DNA from: UBA8346 sp050260935
GTDB lineage: Bacteria > Bacillota > UBA4882 > UBA8346
Reading direction: 5' to 3'
Assembly: GCA_050260935.1 (NCBI GenBank)
Contig: JBLNCU010000029.1
Location: forward strand, 1 to 44,382
DNA length: 44,382 nucleotides
Shown here: positions 40,406 to 44,382 of the stretch, piece after piece
Numbering within the stretch: the stretch's first letter is position 1
Layout of the letters: each line of letters starts with the position of its first letter
Position numbers and translations under genes: made by a program
The notes under the pieces: generated by a model
The model's database searches: none
What the model saw: the letters and a program-made list of their open reading frames with translations, nothing else
Told to the model about the DNA's origin: nothing

Positions 40406-41500
40406 TTAAGCCTCGCCCCTGCCTTGAACTCCTTTGGTGGCTTCGGTAATTTTCCTTTCCGGTTCTTTCGGCCGCAGGCTTCTAACCGCCGCCCCGGCTT
40501 GCCACATCTCCGAGTTGCGGATCTGGGCCAATTCCTCATTTAATTTGCTTTGATAATCCGGTTTGCCGCATTCACTAATAACCCGGCGGGTTTCCGATCC
40601 GTCCTTGACCTTCTGGTATAACTCTTTAAAGGTGGGTAAAACCGCCTCTTTAAACCGGGGTTTCCAGTCTAAAGCGCCTCTCTGAGCCGTAGCGGAACAG
40701 TTGGAATACATCCAATCCATACCCTTTTCATCAACCAGCCGGATTAAGCTCTGGGTTAATTCTTCTACTGTTTCATTAAAAGCCTCGCTGGGAGAATGAC
40801 CATTTTCCCTTAAAACCTGATATTGGGCTTCCATGACTCCGGCCAAAGCGCCCATTAAAACGCCCCGTTCACCGGTTAAATCGCTGAAAACTTCTTTTTC
40901 GAAGGTGGTCGGGAATAAATAACCGGAACCGACACCGATACCTACAGCCAGGCAGCGCTCCATGGCTCTTTTGGTGTAGTCCTGGTAAACAGCGTAACTG
41001 GAATTAATTCCGGCGCCGGATAGGAAGTTCCGCCGGACCGAAGTTCCGGAACCTTTGGGAGCCACCATAAAAACATCCACATTTGGGGGGGGAACAATTT
41101 CGGTTTGGTCTTTATAAACGATTGAAAAACCATGGGAAAAATAAAGAGCATCCCCAGGTTTTAAATTTTTCTTAACCATCGGCCAAATTTGTCTTTGGGC
41201 GGCATCCGATACCAGCATCATAATAATGGTCCCTTTTTGGGTTGCTTCCTCCAAATCAAAGAGATCCTTACCCGGAACCCAGCCGTCATTTACCGCCCGG
41301 TCCCAGTCTTTAGATCTCCGCTGGCCGATGATAACCTTAAACCCGTTGTCTTTTAAGTTAAGCGCCTGCGCCGGGCCTTGAACTCCGTAGCCCAAAACGG
41401 CAATGACTTCGTCTTTTAAAATCTCTTCCGCTTTCGCCAGCGGAAACTCTTCCCTGGTGACCACTGTTTCCGTAACTCCGCCAAAATTAATCTTCGCCAT
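40406..41500 (-). CDS. ilvC: Ketol-acid reductoisomerase
   Basis: A 364-residue enzyme of valine/isoleucine synthesis that isomerises and reduces acetolactate or acetohydroxybutyrate. The Rossmann motif is LGYGVQGPAQALNL (36-49). The cofactor loop GQRRSKDW (59-66) has two arginines and a serine, which favours NADPH. Metal ligands lie in the all-helical C-terminal knot (FSDLTGERGVLMGALAGVMEA). It is some 25-30 residues longer than the common class I form, with an extra charged C-terminal tail (after about residue 335) of unknown role. ATG 41500 follows AAAGGAGG. Other ilv/leu genes are absent, and it has its own promoter and terminator. Confidence 0.93.
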   Translation of the reverse strand: MAKINFGGVTETVVTREEFPLAKAEEILKDEVIAVLGYGVQGPAQALNLKDNGFKVIIGQRRSKDWDRAVNDGWVPGKDLFDLEEATQKGTIIMMLVSDAAQRQIWPMVKKNLKPGDALYFSHGFSIVYKDQTEIVPPPNVDVFMVAPKGSGTSVRRNFLSGAGINSSYAVYQDYTKRAMERCLAVGIGVGSGYLFPTTFEKEVFSDLTGERGVLMGALAGVMEAQYQVLRENGHSPSEAFNETVEELTQSLIRLVDEKGMDWMYSNCSATAQRGALDWKPRFKEAVLPTFKELYQKVKDGSETRRVISECGKPDYQSKLNEELAQIRNSEMWQAGAAVRSLRPKEPERKITEATKGVQGRGEA

Positions 41501-41562
41501 GCAGATCGTCCTCCTTTGGAACATTGGCATACGTATGATAACCACACAATCATTATTTATCT

Positions 41563-41591
41563 ACTATACCATAAACGATTATCTCGTACAA
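41563..41591 (-). promoter_or_regulatory. Sigma-A promoter of ilvC
   Basis: TTGTAC (41591-41586) and TATAGT (41568-41563) on the minus strand with a 17-base spacer. The leader of about 55 bases contains the palindrome CATACGTATG (41528-41537). It is too short for a T-box. Confidence 0.65.
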
Positions 41592-41675
41592 TAATACAAA
41601 TGAAATTTCCGTTAAAATAAGGAGCTGTTTGCCGCGGGAATTTACCGTTTATCTAAAAGAACGTCAACGGCTTAA

Positions 41676-41897
41676 TTAATGGCAGCTTCCGCAATGATGG
41701 CTGTGGCAAGAACCGCAGGAATGACTCTCCCCGATGCTCCTTGTCCCTTCACTACCGGCACTTTTGGCTGAAAAAACCGACAGTTTCTTTTGAGTGTTTG
41801 CCGAGGAACAATGAGGGCATTTGGCTGTGGATCCAACCGCGCAAAGTTCTTCAAAATCCTTTTTACAGTTTAAGCATTTGAATTCGTATATTGGCAT
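41676..41897 (-). CDS. FmdB-type zinc-ribbon protein with Cys/His-rich tail
   Basis: A 73-residue protein. MPIYEFKCLNCKKDFEELC with C8/C11 and CPHC (C27/C30) form the FmdB/CxxC_CxxC_SSSS zinc ribbon. The C-terminal 16 residues are unusually rich in metal ligands (SCGSCHSHHCGSCH, 59-72). FmdB-family members are annotated as regulatory proteins, but their function is largely unknown. ATG 41897 has only a weak ribosome site. It follows the PduL gene by 20 bases and is probably cotranscribed with it. Confidence 0.85.
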   Translation of the reverse strand: MPIYEFKCLNCKKDFEELCAVGSTAKCPHCSSANTQKKLSVFSAKSAGSEGTRSIGESHSCGSCHSHHCGSCH

Positions 41898-41917
41898 AGT
41901 ATTTTCACCGTTTCCTA

Positions 41918-42496
41918 TTATTTATCGACAATGGTGCCCAAATCGCCGTTTTTTAAACCGGCGGCGTTGGCTTCGTCCGTATCCAAATGAAGATCTTTGG
42001 CAAACTTCGGACCGACCCGGACCAAAACTTTCTGAAAAATCAGACCGCGATCCCCTCCAAATTGCACGGCGATCCATTCTTTATCTTTCAAACCGAGTTC
42101 CGCAGCTTCAGTGGTATGCAAATGCAGGTGCCGCTGGGCGATGATTACCCCCTCTTTCAAATCGAGCCGTCCTTTGGGGCCTTCAATGGTTATTCCCGGC
42201 GTGCCGCTGATGGAGCCGGAGTCCCTAACCGGGGGGGTAATTCCCAACCCGAAACTGTCCGTCCTCGATATTTCAACCTGGGTGGCGGCCCTGACCGGAC
42301 CCAAAATCCGGACTTTGTTGATGGTTCCTTTGGGCCCTATAAGGTTGACAGTTTCCTCGCAAGCAAATTGACCGGGTTGAGAAAGATCTTTGGTGGGCGT
42401 AAGCTGATGACCTTTTCCGAATAAGGTTTCAAGGTCGGCTTGGGTAAGATGGAGATGACGGTTGGAAATTCCAACCGGAACTAAAGGTTCTGTCAT
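41918..42496 (-). CDS. pduL: Phosphate propanoyltransferase (PduL-type phosphotransacylase)
   Basis: A 192-residue enzyme that exchanges CoA and phosphate on acyl groups (propanoyl- or acetyl-CoA). Two PduL barrels are seen, with zinc-ligand motifs NRHLHL (H14/H16) and QRHLHLH (H123/H125/H127), plus a later H170. There is no N-terminal encapsulation peptide before the first barrel and no microcompartment shell gene nearby, so a cytosolic Pta substitute is likely, giving acyl-phosphate for ATP production. ATG 42496 follows TTGGAGGC. Confidence 0.93.
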   Translation of the reverse strand: MTEPLVPVGISNRHLHLTQADLETLFGKGHQLTPTKDLSQPGQFACEETVNLIGPKGTINKVRILGPVRAATQVEISRTDSFGLGITPPVRDSGSISGTPGITIEGPKGRLDLKEGVIIAQRHLHLHTTEAAELGLKDKEWIAVQFGGDRGLIFQKVLVRVGPKFAKDLHLDTDEANAAGLKNGDLGTIVDK

Positions 42497-42551
42497 AGGA
42501 AAACGCCTCCAATTAAATGAGTTGTTTAATTTTTCCTTCCAATTTGGACAT

Positions 42552-42572
42552 AAAAAAATCGGCTTTCACCGA
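42552..42572 (-). terminator. Terminator-like hairpin after tRNA-Trp
   Basis: On the minus strand a short TCGG/CCGA stem with a 6-base loop is followed by seven T. It lies ten bases after the CCA end. The stem is weak. Confidence 0.45.
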
Positions 42573-42581
42573 ATAAATTGT

Positions 42582-42657
42582 TGGCAGGGGAGACAGGACT
42601 CGAACCCGCAACCACCGGTTTTGGAGACCGACGCTCTACCAATTGAGCCACTCCCCT
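42582..42657 (-). tRNA. tRNA-Trp (anticodon CCA)
   Basis: A 76-base cloverleaf with encoded CCA. The acceptor AGGGGAG pairs with CTCCCCT, discriminator G. The anticodon arm TCGGT-CTCCAAA-ACCGG gives anticodon CCA, and the T-arm contains GGGTTCGAGTCC. It has a consensus promoter 18 bases upstream. Confidence 0.95.
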
Positions 42658-42674
42658 GTATTGTTTACTTATAA

Positions 42675-42703
42675 ATTATAGCGAATAAGCTACGGTTTGT
42701 CAA
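42675..42703 (-). promoter_or_regulatory. Consensus sigma-A promoter of tRNA-Trp
   Basis: TTGACA (42703-42698) and TATAAT (42680-42675) match consensus in all twelve bases, with a 17-base spacer. Confidence 0.9.
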
Positions 42704-42794
42704 TTTTGATTTCTAGGCAAAAAAGGGATAATTTTTGGCAAAAGAGTTTTAAAGACGGTTCTTCTTTTTAAGGCCGGACAGACGGATCTAATTT

Positions 42795-43190
42795 CTATTT
42801 TCCCCCCAGGTTCACCCCGATAATCCCACCAAAGGCCCCGATAAAGCTGCTAATAAACATTTTCACCATAAAAACTCCAATATTGAACCGTTGGTGCATG
42901 ATGAAAGCTAAAATCAACAGCAAAACCGAACTTAAAAAACCGACTCCGGCTCCTACCACCCAGCCCCTTTCCCGGCTCCGCCAACCGGCTGTTATCGAGC
43001 CGATAGTCACCGCCGCGTAAAATATAATTAAATATAAATGATTGTCCGGCCAAGTAACCGTGGCGGTCCAGCCGAGCTCCGTAAAGGCCGCTAAAAAGAC
43101 AGTTAATATTATCAGCCACAACAGGACCGCAAAAACGCCGTAAACTACTGAACCAACCGGAATACTCGAGTCTTCCCGCTCAAAATCCAT
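42795..43190 (-). CDS. TIGR04086-type small membrane protein
   Basis: A 131-residue integral membrane protein with four hydrophobic helices (about 10-35, 48-65, 75-97, 105-128). The glycine-rich last helix (SSFIGAFGGIIGVNLGGK) and general layout fit the TIGR04086 family of Firmicutes membrane proteins, whose function is unknown. ATG 43190 is seven bases after GGGGG; a GTG at 43199 overlaps that site. It lies 57 bases after the large gene at the right edge and may share its transcript. Confidence 0.75.
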   Translation of the reverse strand: MDFEREDSSIPVGSVVYGVFAVLLWLIILTVFLAAFTELGWTATVTWPDNHLYLIIFYAAVTIGSITAGWRSRERGWVVGAGVGFLSSVLLLILAFIMHQRFNIGVFMVKMFISSFIGAFGGIIGVNLGGK

Positions 43191-43247
43191 TGGCCACACC
43201 CCCTTTTTTAATACAACTTATGGGGCTATCGGCCTAAATATTACTAA

Positions 43248-44382
43248 TTACTCTTCCGCGGTCGTATTCCCATCTTTAATGCTGATTATTTTAGATTCAA
43301 AGTTGAAGTTCAGGTTAAGGTTGAGCAAAGTTTGATAGCTGCTTAAAGACAGTTGCAACTCGCCATCGGCTATCAAGGGTTCTTCCGGTAAAGCGATTTC
43401 TTCGCCGTTTACCTTGATGGCTAAAGTTTTTTTGATTACTTGCAACGTTTTATTGTCCCGAATAATTGTAAATGAAGATTTATCGCTCTTAAAGGTTAAA
43501 TTTAAACCGGGAATCGCCTGGAGGGCTTTTGGTGAAACATAGAGAACTCCGCCGTTGTTCATAGGGGGAGGTGTCAGTTGGTAGAGATCATCTAAATAAC
43601 GGGCTTGGATTTCCTTAGTCAAATAAAGATCCACCAGGATCATTTTCCGGTTTAATCCCCAAAGTAAAACTTGATTGGAGTCTGCAGTGACAATCTGGGA
43701 GATTCTGCCGGTAGCACACACAAAATCCTCGACCCAGTTGCGGTTCTTCCGGTTATAATTGAACTGATGCAATTTACCCGCGGTGTCGGCGGCTATTAAT
43801 TCACTCTCCCCGGCGCTATTGAGGAAGAGGAATTTTTCAATGGTGGAATTAAGCTGGGACCATTGATCTTCAAATTGGTAGCCTTTTCCCTCACTCCAGC
43901 CCAAGGCGTATATTACCTTTTGTGAAGTGCTGATCATAATCTCCGTTTTTTGGTCGTTATCCCAATCGCCGGCTGTTACCGCCAGCACCTTTCCCCAAAG
44001 ATAATTCTCCCAAACCGAAACAATGGAGTTGTTTTCCATTTTGAGAACCCCGATGCCGCCGGTTTTATAAACAACTATCAACTCATCACTGGAATCCCCG
44101 TCAATGTCGCGGACAAATCCGGAACTGATCGGCCGCCAAACATTGGGACTCTTCCAGACTAAATCCAGCGAATTATCGGTTATTTTCAGTAGAAATAAAA
44201 AGCCTTCCTGATTTTGGACTAAAATATCGTTACCCTGTATTCCCCCGAAATTACCGACCGTAATAAAAGTAATATCGGACCAAACGTACTTCCCGTAATT
44301 ATGAAGATCCCATTGCCCGTCATTGTATTTGTAAATATAGATAAAACCGGGGTCATTGGTGCCGGCGATGATTTCGGGATGC
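43248..44382 (-). CDS. Large repeat-type protein with FG-GAP-like blades and copper-amine-oxidase-like C-terminal domain, partial
   Basis: The frame is open from its stop at 43248 to the right edge (first full codon at 44381), so at least 377 residues are seen and the N-terminus lies outside. Repeated blades carry aspartate-rich loops (DIDGDSSDELIVVYK, DWDNDQKTEIMIST), as in FG-GAP/VCBS beta-propellers. The last about 100 residues (GGVLYVSPKALQAIPGLNLTF, VNGEEIALPEEPLI, LNFNFESKIISI) resemble the copper-amine-oxidase N-terminal-like stalk domain common in Firmicutes cell-surface proteins. A secreted or wall-attached role is inferred. No cysteine or enzyme motif is seen. Confidence 0.7.
   Translation of the reverse strand, partial: HPEIIAGTNDPGFIYIYKYNDGQWDLHNYGKYVWSDITFITVGNFGGIQGNDILVQNQEGFLFLLKITDNSLDLVWKSPNVWRPISSGFVRDIDGDSSDELIVVYKTGGIGVLKMENNSIVSVWENYLWGKVLAVTAGDWDNDQKTEIMISTSQKVIYALGWSEGKGYQFEDQWSQLNSTIEKFLFLNSAGESELIAADTAGKLHQFNYNRKNRNWVEDFVCATGRISQIVTADSNQVLLWGLNRKMILVDLYLTKEIQARYLDDLYQLTPPPMNNGGVLYVSPKALQAIPGLNLTFKSDKSSFTIIRDNKTLQVIKKTLAIKVNGEEIALPEEPLIADGELQLSLSSYQTLLNLNLNFNFESKIISIKDGNTTAEE

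Noticed and set aside
41501..41675. T-box or leucine leader upstream of ilvC
   Set aside because: The promoter gives a leader of only about 55 bases with no T-box consensus or regulatory codon run.
41918..42496. Bacterial microcompartment locus around PduL
   Set aside because: No shell protein genes and no N-terminal targeting helix on PduL; it looks like a free cytosolic enzyme.
1..44382. CRISPR arrays, prophage, transposase or integrase genes
   Set aside because: No regularly spaced direct repeats and no recognisable phage or transposition proteins were found on either strand.

Overview
The window reads as chromosomal DNA of an anaerobic, endospore-forming member of the Bacillota (Firmicutes). 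The reasons are a Spo0E-like small protein, a YtxC sporulation protein, AGGAGG-type ribosome sites before nearly every gene, frequent GTG/TTG starts, cre/LacI-type operators and Firmicutes-style U-tract terminators. A Hydrogenispora-like lineage is my best guess from overall gene style, but the sequence alone does not prove it. All genes and both tRNAs lie on the minus strand, so transcription runs from right to left. No phage, transposase gene or CRISPR array was seen.

Region 1 (1-10.9 kb, read leftwards from 10.9 kb): a Spo0E-like gene, LarA homologue 1, a glutamate-type dehydrogenase, an FGGY (gluconokinase-like) kinase, a GntR/FCD regulator, a carbohydrate-type ABC importer (binding protein plus MalF/MalG-type permeases), a class III aminotransferase and the first codons of a 2-hydroxyacid dehydrogenase. 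Region 2 (11-21.2 kb): a Dpp/Opp-type ABC importer (A, B, C, D, F) with LarA homologue 2 inserted between the permease and ATPase genes, preceded by an amidohydrolase, a second GntR/FCD regulator and a glutamate-1-semialdehyde-aminomutase-like aminotransferase. Region 3 (21.8-29.7 kb): a sugar-acid operon LacI - UxuB-type SDR - PfkB kinase - 6-phosphogluconate dehydrogenase - LarA homologue 3 - UxaE epimerase. It starts at a good sigma-A promoter with a perfect TGTAAGCGCTTACA operator at the predicted transcription start.

Region 4 (29.8-44.4 kb) is mostly housekeeping: YebC, a PrsW-like membrane protease, an AMP-forming acyl-CoA synthetase with its XRE-cupin regulator, a TrpB2-type synthase overlapping a CDP-alcohol phosphotransferase, IMP dehydrogenase, YtxC, tRNA-Val, a rhomboid-like membrane protein with a zinc-finger tail, IlvC, an FmdB-type zinc ribbon, PduL, tRNA-Trp, a TIGR04086-type membrane protein and a large secreted-type protein running off the right edge.

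The most interesting theme is nickel-dependent hydroxyacid chemistry. Three divergent LarA-superfamily enzymes, each keeping the His-Lys-His cofactor signature with identical spacing, sit in three different catabolic operons. The Region 3 operon has UxaE, UxuB, a sugar kinase and 6-phosphogluconate dehydrogenase, but no mannonate dehydratase or KDPG aldolase. If LarA-3 is a D-mannonate/D-gluconate 2-epimerase, the operon would convert hexuronates to 6-phosphogluconate and ribulose-5-phosphate, bypassing the Entner-Doudoroff-like route. This is an inference that can be tested. Other points of interest are a start-less PAS-like gene remnant abutting a repeat, an alpha/beta-hydrolase remnant beside tRNA-Val, matching hairpins after both transporter binding-protein genes, and a rhomboid fold that has lost its catalytic serine.
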